Shown here: piece by piece, positions 37,501-52,500 of the stretch
How positions within the stretch are numbered: position 1 is the first letter of the stretch
Layout of the letters: each line of letters begins with the position of its first letter
From: Liolophura sinensis
Lineage: Eukaryota; Mollusca; Polyplacophora; Chitonida; Chitonidae
Assembly: GCF_032854445.1 (NCBI RefSeq)
Contig: NC_088301.1
Span: 36,693,187-36,757,186 of the forward strand
Direction of reading: 5' to 3'
DNA: 64,000 nt
Position numbers and translations under genes: made by a program
The notes under the pieces: generated by a model
Told to the model about the DNA's origin: nothing
What the model saw: the letters and a program-made list of their open reading frames with translations, nothing else
The model's database searches: none

Positions 37501-40500
37501 ACCAGACATCATGTCAAAAGGAAAACATTCTGTTCTATGACGTTCCAAACTGAGCTCAGAGAGATCACGTAATACATATTTAGTCAACTAAGAACTTTTT
37601 ACAACTTTCCAACAAGATACAATGCCATATAAGACATGCCCAACATCACAAAATATACAAGTTTACCTACACTACAGCTCAGGCTAAAAGTCAATTGTTC
37701 ACCACTCGTATTGCGCTCCAAAATACTGAATAATACTCCAGTGGCACGTGACAAGGTTAAAGGTATATAGCTCCATCTATTGACGAATCCTAGCAAGCTT
37801 GCAACGAAAGGTGTAGTGTATTCAGCTACATGAACATATACTAGCCGTGAAAAGCTGAAGGTTTATCTTGCAATATGTAACTTACCTCAGCAAAACAAAA
37901 TCAGCTCATCAACTAGATTAAGCGATTTAATTAAGGGAGAAAATATGCGATCAAAGTTATCTCATGGTATCAATGGTCAGCGTAATAATTTTGACATATA
38001 TTTATGTTATGCCATATAGAACCTTAAAGCAGATATATTATAGCAAACTTGACAGATCTTCACATTAACTTTACAAATCAACGAGATTTTCTAGTGAATA
38101 AAGCACGTGCAAAACCACACCCCTCCTACCTAGGACATCACCTCATACAGGTAGACAGCAGTTCTGTGTGGCTGTGGCTTAGCGTAATCCTTCACTCATG
38201 TCTTATCATTTGTCGGTTTTGTGTGAAAAATACATTTAAATAACATCATGTACTTATATTACTGTAAGGATTGTGTAAGCCTCATATCAAAAGAACTGAA
38301 AAACAAAAAACAAAAAAAACCCCCAAAACATGCATGTTTAGGACAGAATTGGGTATCAGCAGGCTGTTGACTTTTCACCGTAGGCTACTTCTGTTTGACA
38401 GACTTGTGCAGCTATTGGTGTTTTTAACCAGTAACCCGAACTGGCTGGTGTATTTTTTTTTATTTGACTGGTGTGTTAACAAAGTTTTCAAGATTAGCCT
38501 ACAATATTGATTGCCTACAGACATAACTGCTAACCAAAATGCCACCTGGGAAGTCATACGGAAGAGGGATTTGCACAGAAACAGCGAATCCAGCACCAGC
38601 AGTTTTGAGAGATTAATTCATTTCATAACCATACAGTGTGTGTCAGTTAATAACGTTTGACACTTGTGAGTATTATTTACTTACGCCTATTGTTCTTTAA
38701 TCTTGGCAAAGTGTTATAGCTGGAGTCTAGGAATGCAGGAGTTCTTCTCCCAAGTCTCTGTGACTTCTGAGTATTTCAATTAAGAGCTCAATAATTGTTT
38801 TGCTGTTGCTGCTAACACCCATGATATTTTTACACAAATACAGTATACATCAAAACATTACTATCCAAACTGAAGAAAAAAAAAACAACTTGTAAACATA
38901 TGTTACTAATACAGGTATAAGATAGTCCCATATATTTTGCTTCAACTTTTATTCAAGTTCACAAATAAAATTTGATATCAGATTTTATCTGGGTGTTGGT
39001 ACAAATAATGTATTGTTAAGCATAAATTAACAGAATGGAATTATTTCCATCGAAGTATTTTGTAGTCAAAGACAGCCAGTAAAGAAAATATTTAAGGTAG
39101 GCTACACTGTCCGGTAAGCCAAAAGCTTCAAACAATGTGTAATTTTTGCAAATGGAAAATTATTTCTTTTCCTGTGAGAAACACTTTTCCTTCTTGCTTT
39201 TGCTCTGTGGGTGCTTTTTCAACATGGTTTGGGACAAACTACCAATTCTTCAAAAAGTAATATTATACAGACAAAATAACTTGTCCTGTATCATGTTTTT
39301 TCCACATTTGTACGTGAAATTCGTAGTGAAATACCACATTGTTGTCGTCGCATGGCATGTCAGTGTCAAGTGTCAATTTTGTCTGCTAAATTACTGGGTG
39401 GCATATGATTTTTCACTGACAAATGCCTCCTGCAACAAGGAAAACCTTCTACGAAAGAAACAAAAGTTATTTGTCCACTTTTAAGGGAGATGAAGAATGA
39501 GATAGTTTTAGCAGTTGTGGTGATCCATTACGAATCTCGCATGGACTCACTCGTAAATGATTTCTTTGAAAGATCAAAAAAAAAAAAAAATCAAATCAGA
39601 TATTTTACTTCAGTTTCATATATGGTGTTAGTCTTTCAAACATGCTTTTAAATCATTCCAACGAAGAACTACATTTTTCACAGCCAGTGCGTTGGCATAA
39701 CAATGCTCAGCCATGTGTGTGAACAGTCACAGTGGATGGATCACTGACTCTGTAGGTAACTGTCCCGGAACTCTCTAGATGCGCCCTATAAACTGTCGAA
39801 AACACCTCTAGTATCGCGCTGATCTGCTGCCTGATTTTGACTTTTAGCCTGAGCTGTACTGTATAGATAAATGCAGTGCTTAACTCGTTAAAATACACAA
39901 AATCGTGATAATCAAAATATGTAAAAAAAAGTATAAAATAAGTAAAAAAAGAATATTGAACAATGAAGGTATTTATTTAACTTTCACTGTGCAATATTGC
40001 TTCAAGAAGGTATGATCTACTAGTGACACTGTGACAGTAACATTTATCATTTAGCGATCATGTGCCTTTCTACGTGATCCTACGGTACCGTGACAAGGCT
40101 CGTGTACAGATGGGCGCCATTAGCATAGTCTCCCCCCCGCCACCCACCCCACCCAAATTTGCGGATAATTGTTGACAGAGGAGTATCAGATATGTAGTAA
40201 GTATTTTCATATTCCTTGAGTCTAAATCTCTACCAATGGTATAAAAATCAAGCATCTATCTGAATTGATCCAAAACATCCAAAATAAAAATGAACTAATT
40301 ACTCATGTATTAGCTAATGAATATTAAGTTATTCAATATGGCGGTGCCCATGAATGACACCATGAAAGAAGTAATCATGTATGGCAAGGCAAGCGTTTCT
40401 GTAGAATTGAAGGCAAAGCTGGTCATCATTATTCATACAGAATATGAGAAAAAGGATGTCATTGCAGTCTAATTTACTAATGGTAAAAGTCTTATATATC

Positions 40501-43500
40501 AGCTTATACCTTGGGTCATTCAGCGTCAGGAACACAGTGAGGAACCCATGATAATTATTGTTGTATCCCCTCTGAATTCTGTTATGCAAAATCAAGTGAT
40601 AATTATGCAAATATATTTAAATTGCGATGGTTCAGCTTTAGCAAGGATGGAGATGATAATAATACCCATGAACGCCTGTAAATAGCGCACTGCTCAACAG
40701 TTTGGTACATTCACCATCACGTGCGGTTGTTTACATCAGGCGAAAGTAGTCATCTCAGATAAGATGACGTAATGCATGAGCCTCACTTTCAACATCATGG
40801 TTGTAAAAAGCATAGCAGCCAAGAATATAAGAGATGTAATCTCAACGGAGGCGGTAGGTACATTTCTATTTTAGAATGTAACATTTATCACTTGTCACCA
40901 TAAGCAATGGGCATACAAATATGCTTAAACAGTGACTCATATTCATATCACAGCAACACTGTTGTAATTTGCCTGGTTATTATCTTTGTTGACATCAGTA
41001 TTTGTGAATGACAGACATGAATAAACTGGAGTACAGGTCAGTGTGCTCTTCAGTATTCAAAAATGAAATCAACTGACATGTACCTACATCTGTGTAAGTG
41101 GTGCAGGACTATCTAAGGTTTTGCAATTGTGAGTAAAAAGTGAGCCAGTTACCCTGGTAAATATGGCACAATATCATTTTACACTTACCTGGACATTTAG
41201 GGACAGTGATGGGTTATCACCATAGGCTTTCCACAAATCACAGACACACAGTGTCTCTAAACCACGATTTTTCACCTCATTACCGCCATCCTGCAATTCA
41301 AGTCTTTGGTTAAACCAATCTTAATTAATCCAATGATTAAAGATATAATCAAAAAATTTTCAGAAGACTTGCCAGAGTTTCCACTATACTTATAGTCTAC
41401 ATGCTTACTGGAAGTTCTTAAATACCTTTTAAACATCTCAACGGTTTTCTGGCATCATAATTTTCCATTTGTTAGTGTTGCTATGTTCTGGAAAGATTGT
41501 ACAATATTTTACGTTAAATTTAATTTTTTACACCTAGACTGTATTTAACAAAACGTTATACCTACTCCTATTGTCTTTTCATTAGGGGATTGGGAAGGTG
41601 CTTTTTCATCTGAATTTTCAGCTGTCACTTTGAAACAAAAGAAAGACAATTATACTCAGTGTCCGAGAAAAACAAAACCATTACTATAATTCTTCAATCT
41701 TTTCACATGTTTACAAGGTGTTTATTCAGGCATATTCTAAAGGCATTATTCTATGAAGACTGATAAAATTATACTTTCTATGAAGTCATACAATTGGCTA
41801 ATCCAACCAAAATAGTTTTCATTATTTCATCACTCAAATAATTTAGCAGGTTGCTATATTTCAGAGGAAGATTTATGCACATTATGAATTATATTTAAAT
41901 AGTATTGGCTTTTCAGTGTTGAGTACATGTAAAATAAAGACCACCTTGCAATGCACTAAATACTATACTAGAGATACATTATGTGCACACAATGTAACGT
42001 AGGCACATACAGACTTGGCGGCTTTGAATGAATAGACCTAGGTCAAGGCCAATAAATTGTGAAAATTAAAACCCAACCCACATGTTATGGCTACATATGC
42101 AAAACTGACAGTGAGACTATTCAATAATAAGAAGTTTTGTTTTTCATAAAACACCTTAATATACTCTATTTAATACAATCAAATGTAACATACTATATGG
42201 TGGTACAGTCAAGTCAAGAAGTGCAGGGGTGTTGAAACCAACTATCATGACTATTCCAAGTACATGAACATTATGACAAGCAAAACTGATGTTTGTATAC
42301 CTGATTCTTTTTGGCATATGATCGGTAATTTTACTGGGGAGATACAATGGGATAGGACCTCATCATAGTCATATCTGAAGTCATCAGTGTAGATGTCAAT
42401 GGTTTGGTATGAACACTGAAAAATAAAATCCAGTTCAACTAATTGCTCATCTTAGAACAGCTTGGGGAAGAATAAAATGACAATCACACAAACAATACAT
42501 CATGCACTGTTCATATGGCAGAAGTTCATTAATTCTGGAGATAGCTGTTGACGTTAAACAAACTTTCTAATATGAACATGCACATACATGGTGGAATTTC
42601 AGATGAATTTTCCTGTTGAGATCACCTGCTGAACATGAAAATTCATGAGAATGTAATATATGTGGCTCGAAAATCAGACTTGTTTTCAAGCTGTGGAGTT
42701 CAGAATGCCTGAACATTTGTCAGTCCTTAATATCAGATATCTGGCGATCAGGCATGAACATGGTCTTTATGTCTGGTCAGAATACTAATAGCCATATTGT
42801 ATCTTTCAGTGTTGCAAACAGCATAATTACTGGTACACAGCAAAGATTAAGATCTTAATTCTCGATTCTTTTTATTTACCAGTTTCTTTTACATATATTA
42901 TATGAAAAATATAAACCTAATAAGACATGAAATAAATGTTAATTTATGAAATTTGTAATAAATTAGATAACCGAATATGCTGCCAGCATCCCGGGTACAA
43001 TGTAAATAGAAATTAGGAACTATATACATGTATTAGAGTGCTGTTAACTTACAGGCGACCATGCATATACATATCAAAAGATCTAAATAGATTATATAAA
43101 GACAACAAGATTAGCCAAGGGAACAGGCGCAACACGAGGGTTCAGTTATTTTCCAGAAGAAGTTCTTTTATTTTACTTTTAAATAGTGATGTTTATGTAA
43201 TGGATTTAAGCCATGGCGAGTTTATTCCATTCTGGTGGACAGCTGCGTTTCAGGGTTTGGCTAGCTAAAGTTGTATGTAAAAAAGATTGGTAGAGATTAA
43301 TATGAGGATTTGATCTTGTAGGATAAGTGTGTTTGATTCTTCCTTCTAAACTGGCATCAACTGTCGGGGGAAGTTGGTATAGATGAGTATGAATTTATGA
43401 AGATGCAAAATGTTCAGCCTAAATATGTTAAGTATTTTCAGTGTCATGAATAGAGGTTCAGTCTAGGGGATAAAGTTATGATAGAGAGATGAGGGTAAAT

Positions 43501-46500
43501 AAGAGAATAGCACAGAATGAATAATGTATCTGTGTAAGTAACATTTTTTATATGATATAGAATAGAAATATTTCTAGATATCTTTTCATTAATATAATTT
43601 GTGTGTGATGTCCTAGAGAATAACAGAATAATACCAATGAATTTATTGATCATACCAGGTTTTACAGAGTTTATGGCTGTCGGAGGGACATTGGTTGAAA
43701 TTGGTTTGGGTGTGGGTTTGATTATCATATATTTTGTTTTATTTACATTTAATGACAGACAATTTGCACAAAACCAATTTTGAATATTACTTGGTTCATT
43801 GTTTATTTATAGTGTGGGTGATATTATCAGCACTAAGTGATATGCTTGTGTCATCTGCAAATAATATGAAAACTAGAAGTCACTGATTTAGATAAGGAAA
43901 AGCTATGCACCCCGAAAAGAAACAACATATTTAACATCGAAGAGGCTAGGAAGCACATCGCAGGCAGGGAAATGACTGCATTAAAATGACAAGTTAAAAA
44001 TGTGGGCTGATAGCGATGAAATATGATTTTAATAATATACCCTAAATGGCCTAAAATTTTTTTAGTGCCTTTTTAGTGGCAAATAAAAGTCACAGAATAT
44101 CATGTTTGGAGATGAAAATTCCAAATCTCCCATAGAATATCATACTTGTTCCAAGCAAACCCCTCCGAATCAAGAAAAATGGACAAGTTAGTCATGGACG
44201 AAATTTATGGTCATCCCGTTATGTACATGTAAATAGCCTGCTGTAGGAGATAGCAGCCCTAACGTTCACCTTAAGATTGATTCTATTATACACAAGACAG
44301 AGTTTCGTAATTAATTCAACACAGAGTATCAACATGTTTTACATGTATACAAAACCAGTGATAAATACATGCAATATTTTTTAAGATACCATACTTAACA
44401 TTTTATATAATGCCGACATTTGAGGTGTAGGCATGCTAAAATGAACAGCAATATTACACTGTATATTGCCCATATAAAGTATTTAAATTCTGCCACACCT
44501 CGAGGAACAACACTATACACTTTACCCGAAATGGAGCTTACCTTTGACAAGGACGTGAAGTCAAAGCCAGGTTTTTTCAAATAGGTTTTAGAAGGAGGCT
44601 TCATCGACTGGGACTGCAACCAGCTGATATCAGTCCTTGAACATAAAGACAGATAAACATACACTACAGTTTTAACGTTATTTATTTATTTGTTTGTTTA
44701 AACAACATGTTCAACATTTTTCACTTACATGAGGGTGGCGAGTTTTATGGGTAAAGGAAACCTGAAGTCCATCTTCAAAGTACCACATCGGATGCTGTTA
44801 AGTTGCAAAGTAATTCACAGTAAATGAATATGCTTGTAGGTTCACGCTCATCTCATGTTTTCATTAAAATTTACTGAAACCTTTGGAGTTGAACTGGCAA
44901 GCTCTCAAAAAAAGACTATTAAAACTTTAGGAGGATTAAAGTATACAAGGTCCTTTTTCATTCAAGTCCAAATGATATGTCCAAATGGCAGCCACTTTAT
45001 AATGAAAAAGTTTTTGACAAACCATCCTTAACATTTGCCACAACACATCCTTAACTGCTTATTAGGTAAGACATACCCTCTTGATCAGGTTTTGCAGAGG
45101 CCAGTCAGTAATGGAAAAGACTCATTCATGTCTACATGTACATACTGTCCCAAACACATCTGCCAAGATCCAGGAAAATCCATCTCATTTCTATCCATTC
45201 CTAATTCTACATGTATCTTTGATATAACTCAGAAAACAATTCATGGAATGGAACCATAACATGCATATCTACATGTATGTATCCTCCATAGCGTGGTGGT
45301 CAAATTTCATTAAAATCTTTTGAGAATGTTAGGAGAAGTAGCACTGACAAAATTTCACTCTAGTTCAAATTCAAAGAGCAATAAGCACAGCTACTGTTTC
45401 ATGAAAATCCCTTAGAAACTGTAGGTATACTTGACAAGATAAAACTGACAGCTTGAAAGGTTGCTGTATTCTCCTACATTATATGCCCGGGGAATGAAAA
45501 AGCATACTGGACTACACGGACTAACCAAGAGAAACCAAAGACAGTATACAATAGAAATCCACGCTAAAGAGTGTACATGCCAGCCATCATGCAAAGGAAG
45601 AGTAACTCACCTTGCATCACCATCACTTTGAAAACTGCAAAGCTGAAAGAGAATAAAAAATAAAAAATATATATAAAGTAATAAAGAAAAACACTATGTC
45701 AACTTTGTACATGATTCAGACTACATGTATATTAATATTAAAATTCCCTCAGGAGACAACTGAAGGGTCAAAACTGCAGTAGGAGTCATGTAGAAAGTTG
45801 AAAGCATTTTTCTTCATTATTTTATCTACTATCTCCACACTTGTATTTATTACTTACTGCTACATATAATGCAAAACACTAATGCCCAAAATATCCAATT
45901 TTAATAGTTGAAGGTAATATTGGGAAACATTGGTCAGTCTTAATATAAGGCTACATTAATCAAAAATTGATCAGGTAAAAAAGTCTGTCACCAAATTTGA
46001 ACAGTCCTGGTTAATTTAAATTTTGGAGATATCTTTCTGACGTTGTTATGCCAGACACATATTTTGGTTTCACAATATTATAACGAAGTAAACGATATGC
46101 TTCTGTGACAGTCAAGGTGATTTTGGTGATATTACAATTTCAATTATTCACTTTCCATTGGACTAGCACATTGATGTGTGAACCTGCTAGAGAAAATGTT
46201 GAAAAAGAACATCCTTGGTCCATGCTGTATCCATGTATCAACTGAGTGGAATGAGAACGATTGTTTCACTAAATGTAAAACATAAATCAGAATGCAATTT
46301 TCACCAAAATATAATGTGATGTGATCATTAAAACAAAGAAAATGTTACACAATTGTAAACGAAATTAGAATAAGAATTTGTGGTTGTGTCCTTACTTGAA
46401 AAAGATAAAGCACAAGGTGTGGAATTATCACATGAATAAGAGTATAACACCACTGTAGTGGTATTTGTTGTTTCACCGAATTCTGCTGAACAGTTACCTT

Positions 46501-49500
46501 TATTTTCTTTATACATCACCTTTACTGTCCTAAAACTGCATATACTTCATAAAAATATACAGAACAAAATTCTCAACAGAGCATAAAGCTTTTTTTGCAG
46601 CATTAATCTGTTTGATAATCCCACAGAAAAAATTACCACTGAGAATAAAGATTACTTACTGTTGTAGGGGAAACATCAGGGTTTTCATCTTTTTGTGGGT
46701 TTTCATCTTCACTGAAAAAAAAGCAAAAACATCATTGCATTCAATTGAAAACGAATATGGAAACTACAGAAAAAATGATTTTTTCAGGTTAAATTATAGC
46801 CACACATTTTAGTCTGTTCACTGAGCTAACTACTTGTAATTCCCCTTAATGACTATTCACAGTTACTTTGTAGAAGGAGTACAGAATAGTAAGACAATCA
46901 CCTTTCTGAAGTCTCTTTGTAATTTGTGACGTAGGCTTTACATTTTCTCCTTCTGGACACCCTGACCTGCAACAAAACATCACTAACAATACAGCATGAC
47001 CCCATTTGAAGACAAGATTTTCACTCATTGTGACAAGAGCATTTATCCAGGATGAATATATGTATAAAGGTTAGGACATATTCATACCAACGCTGTCCCA
47101 GTCAAAGCTGTCAAGATTAAATATAATAAACTCATGGAAAATCACATCAGGTTCCTCTAGCTTTATTAAAACCAGATAGTCAGATTTTTCTTTTCTTATA
47201 TAATCTTGTTGATTTTACCCTTTTAAATTATTATATAATGATATGTATGTGTACAAACTGGCGAATAAAAGAATTAAGAATCAAGTTTAATCCAATAGAC
47301 CACTCAGCTAGCATTTGGCCTTGTTGACGACAACAAGAGCACATGTACTTACTTCCTTGGTTTTGTTTACTTCCTCAGTTCTTGTAGACGATAAGGCCAG
47401 ATCTAGATCTAAATCTAAATCTTTATGTAATCTGTCTTGGATTGTTTGAAACAACTGAAAATTGATAGTAATTTGTTACACTAAAGCATACAACTATAAA
47501 TTGTTCATCAAACTGGGCTAATTTGATTGACAGTTATTAATGACAGAGAAAGGCAATGTCTTCAGTATCTGGTTTTTATTTACATTTTACAAACTACTTA
47601 AGGACATTTCCAAACTTTGCCTGTCAGCAAGAGCTGGGTTCATGTACATCTAGATGTAATAGTAGGACTACAATGGTAATGTTGCATCAAAAAAATTGAG
47701 AAATTACAAAGCATGTAATCCAAAATGCCTTCATTTTGCAAAGGGACAGTTATCACACTACAAAGCCAGGCCCTGATAAGGAATTAAACTCAGATTAATA
47801 ACAGGTATAGATGTCATTTAGAAAGTGGATTAAGTAACAGTATTATCGTTAACAGGGATTACCCTTTCTGAATATAGCACAAATTCTAGTGCTGAAATTT
47901 GGCTGAGACCACTGCGGGTTTCAAACCAGCGACCTCAGAGTCAGGCACCAAACCGCCTGCAATACATGTCAACCGTCTAGACCACTCGACCAACAGGCCT
48001 TCCACAAAAATAGAAGGTAGTTGACCGGTAGACTTTACAGCGAACATGTATTACCCCTCTGATGATCACAAACGACGTCACTCCCTTAGGTGAATATATC
48101 AGACAGGTATAGATGTCATTTAGAAAGTGGATTAAGTAACAGTATTATCGTTATCGTTAACAGGGATTACACTTTCTGAACTGATCACAAACGACGTCAC
48201 TCCCTTAGATGAATATATCAGACAGGTATAGATGTCATTTAGAAAGTGGATTAAATAACAGTATTATCGTTAACAGTGACTACACTTTCTGATCATCAGA
48301 GGGGTAATACATGTTCGCTGTGAAGTCTACCGGTCAACTACCTTCTATTTTTGTGGAAGGCCTGTTGGTCGAGTGGTCTGGACGGTTGACATGTATTGCA
48401 GGCGGTTTGGTGCCTGACTCTGAGGTCGCTGGTTCGAAATCCGCAGTGGTCTCAGCCAAATTTCAGCACTAGAATTTGTGCTATATTCAGAAAGTGTAAT
48501 CCCTGTTAACGATAATACTGTCAGATTAATAAGTAAACACTCACTTCTTTAGTTCCATCTGGAACCTCATTATAATCTGTGTCGTCAGCTTTTGAAGTTA
48601 ATGGCTCCAGATCATTATCCAAAACAGGGGATGTCTCTATCTGGTCTACAGTAGCTTGATCTACTCTTTCTTCCATCTTCTGAAGCAACTGGAAAGGAGT
48701 ACCATTTCTTGAAATTGATCCTTGCTGTAAGGTAACAGTGGTGAGAGATACTTTAGGAGAACTCTCTTCATTGCCTGAGTTGGTAAGGTGCGCTGAAAAT
48801 CCTTGTGAAGGATCATCAATCATTTGAGGTGTATTTGACATTTTTGGGAAAAGAACAAATTCGAATGGGTTCAACTTCTGAACACTTACATGTGGCAAAC
48901 TTTTCTGGGATTTCTTTGCTTTAGGGACATTTTTAAATATTCCTTTTGCTGTACTTTTAGTTTTCTTTGATCTTGATGTGATTTCAGGTTTTGTCTCCAC
49001 TACTGCTCTCTTGTTTCTATATTTGAATATTCTATTAGGTTTGTAACTTGCTTCAGATTTGTATTTTGAACTGGCGCTGCTCTGAGTTTCACAATTGAAG
49101 TCATATGGGTCAACTGTCATGTTCTCTTTGCTGGGCTTTCCACCTAGAAAAATAAATGAGCATGAATCACAATACAGTTTTTTTTTATTTATTTGATTAA
49201 GTTTTACGACATACTTAAGAATTTTTTACATACATGATAGTGGCCAGCATAATGGTGTGAAGAGACCTGGCTCAATGAAACCCAAATCCCATTCACAGGT
49301 GCCATGTGCACTTGTCTACTGTTACCTTGCCAAGTCTCTCATCACCCAATTTGAAACAAACATACAAATCAAATCTTGTCACTAATCCTTAAAATGGAAA
49401 AAAACAAAAACTAATAGATAACCATATCAAAGTTCTGGCCTCAGTATTAATGCTGAACCTACATGACATGCAAGTCAGAGCTGGATATGGCACTAAGTTT

Positions 49501-52500
49501 GAGGTTTTAACAGTAGACAAGTTATTCATATGAATGTATGTGCAAACGTGTTCACAGAATATTGGAATAATGGTATAAATTTAGATATACATAGCACGGA
49601 GTTGTTTTGCAAATGAACATGGGCAACATCTGGACAGTACCTGGTTAAATTCTAATGAAAGACTGGTATTAAAATATCTGAGACCAACACTTCATTTTTC
49701 TTTCTTTTTTTTTTTTCCAAATGCATAATAGTTTAGTTAAACTTTGTTAACTTCAAAAGTGTAAACAGTGTTGACAGCAGTCTGGTGTCACAATCTTTAA
49801 CATGGGAGGTATATTCCCCACTGCCTTACTAAAAGTATGGATATAAAATATGGCGGGCCTTAGTTTGACTTTCCATTTCAATGGCTGAATAATGTAAGAA
49901 GATTTGTTGGTGATGCTTTGAGATTCTGAGCATTCTGCTTTCAACTGAAATATGTTTCATATATAAGTGCTGACGCATCATTTAATTACCTTTTTCATTT
50001 CTAGATTTGGTAAGACATGATGTTCTTCTATTTGGAACAGTAACTGAGCATTCAATGGAAGATTCAACAGATGTTTCTCCAACATTCTTTTCTATAGATT
50101 GTCTTCCACTGCCAATAGATGGGCCATTAATAGTGCTGTCATAGCCAACTTTACAACCTTGCCTTGAAAAACCAGTACCAAACTTTGTTGCTACCTGTGA
50201 AAAAAAAAAAACAGTTCAACACTGCTACTACGAATTTCAGGTGGCAAAATATTACTCTTTAACAGCCTTCTAGTAAGATATGTGATCATTCAAGTTTTTA
50301 ACTAGTGCCTTGGCATTGGCCTGTTACTGTATTGGCCTGCAAGCCGAGTCTGAATATTGGCAGTGAATCCCAAGGTCAATTATGAGGCATTGAAAAAAAT
50401 TTCATTAATTCACTGTATATGTCAGAACAAAAGTATTGCCTTACAACTACCAAATTTCTGCTGTTCACAGTTTTCTTGTCTACCATAGTTTTAAAACAAT
50501 ACTGGTTAGCATTTATTAATATGTTTTAAGTTGAGGTATTCAGCCTAAAAATCACACAAAAAGAGAAGCCCTGAAGCTGCCAGATACAAATGATACAAAT
50601 CCCATTTTTAAATGAACAAAATGTAGATAAAATAACGAAAATAAGGAAAAGTGAAAACAAAGAACAATGTGAGCTATATAATGTTTAAATAGCACATCCT
50701 ATACAAATAGTGAAGCAATAAGGTTGCAATGTGACTTGTCACTTGCTTTCAGTTGGTTTCTCCAGACACAATATAAAACTTATTCTGGCTTCCTGTTAGA
50801 ATTTTAGTTGCCTTAATGTGTTCAAATGTTAAATGTTCAGATTTCACTGATATGAAATAAATATCTATGAATTACAATAACCATCTCTGCAAACCTTCAT
50901 TAATTTCCATTCAATAGATTCAGAGATATCACGATGACAAGATCTGTATGTTATGAACACTGTGCTAATTAATATGCAAATTTATTTAAACACACATTTA
51001 TAAGTTACAATAACCATTTCTGCAAACTTTCAACAATTTCAATAGGTTCAGAGAAATCGCAATGAGAAGAAATGAAAATGGACGCACAGACAAACGGATG
51101 GATGGCAGGACGGACCCAAAACAATATTCCTTATCCCTAAGAGGTTAAGGAGTAAAAATGGATTACAAGGACTATAAGTTGATTTTGTAGGAGCACTTTA
51201 AAGCATGTATATAGAGTAAGAGTTTCAAATGGTGATCACCTTTTCTGCACAAACACTAACAGCCAATGATTTCTTCTCACAAGTAGCTAAGTCATTCAGA
51301 GACTCGCCAAAGTCATGCATACTTGTCTTGAAACTGAAACATTAAAAAATCCACAATTTATACAGCTACTTAAAACAAAGTTTGGTAACAATGTCTCAAA
51401 ATAAGGTCATATTTCTAAGCTTCTAACAGCATTAAGGTATTTCAACAACAATACTTCAACTAAATATTTAAATTCAAACATGGCACAGGTGACCATATTG
51501 CAGATTGCCATCTAACTTCCAGCAAAAGACACTACATTTACCAGTTTACAAGCTATATGCTGGGAGATTTTGGTCTAAATGTCCTTGTCATTTGAGGTAG
51601 AGAGATACTAGTCTCTGCCATTCTGCTTGTATGCATGCAAACATGGAAACATGCAAGCTAGGCACTTACCACTCTGGGTTGTCAGGAAGAGAATCTGGTA
51701 TTACATCTGGCATATCTGGGTACCTCTCTTCATCTGTGAAAAACAGAAGGTGTTTTACCAGATGAAACGTGCAGTGAAGCCTACCGGTACAGTATAGACA
51801 CAATATACATGTACTTTCTGTACACAACCAAAATTGACCATTTTAGATACCAAAAGGCTAATTTTTCTATGAATTGTGATAAATAAAATGTAGCCCCCAT
51901 CAACTAATAGTGTGGCCCTATCAAAACATGAAACTTACCTATCCAAATCCCCTCAGCTCTGCAGCTCTTCACAAGTCCAGAAAACTTTTTTATTTACAGA
52001 CACATTACATTATAGCATACTGTTTTGGAGACAATGTTAACAAGATCTACACAGCAAAATATGAAATCATGGAATCCACCAGTGAATCCATGTATCCATT
52101 TTCAGTGAATTTGGCTGAATAGTTCTGGGGATAGATATTTACAATGCACATGTGATCAAGCCAGAAATGATTTCTTATTCTAACATTTCCCATAAGCTTG
52201 TTACTAGACCAGAGATAAACAAGTTCACAAATATTAATGACACTTGAATCAGTTCTCAACATACTTTGTTAACAGACAGACATGACTTCAAAAATACTTT
52301 TCCTGCAAAGTTGATCAGGAGCTAAAATACGTGTTCCTTCAACATTCCTACATTGGAATATGATTGGTCAATGCAAAGTACCAAATAAAATGTAGGGAAA
52401 CATTTTTGGTGTTAACAGTCTGTGACTGTGTCTTTGTTTCATCCATCAAATTCAGCTGGAAAGCCAGATTTAATGAACACTCTACCACCCACTGACCTGC

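Noticed and set aside
40338-40472. + strand 44-codon ORF MAVPMNDTMKEV... with AATATGGCGG at its start
   Set aside because: The YY1-like start context is interesting, but the translation after residue 11 looks random and no second exon was found.
43601-43783. Hydrophobic + strand ORF as a small membrane protein
   Set aside because: It lies in a GT/TA-biased stretch that gives hydrophobic residues by composition; there are open frames on both strands there.
47893-48465. tRNA genes in the palindromic element
   Set aside because: A and B boxes are present, but the spacing and the missing acceptor-stem pairing fit SINE heads rather than functional tRNAs.
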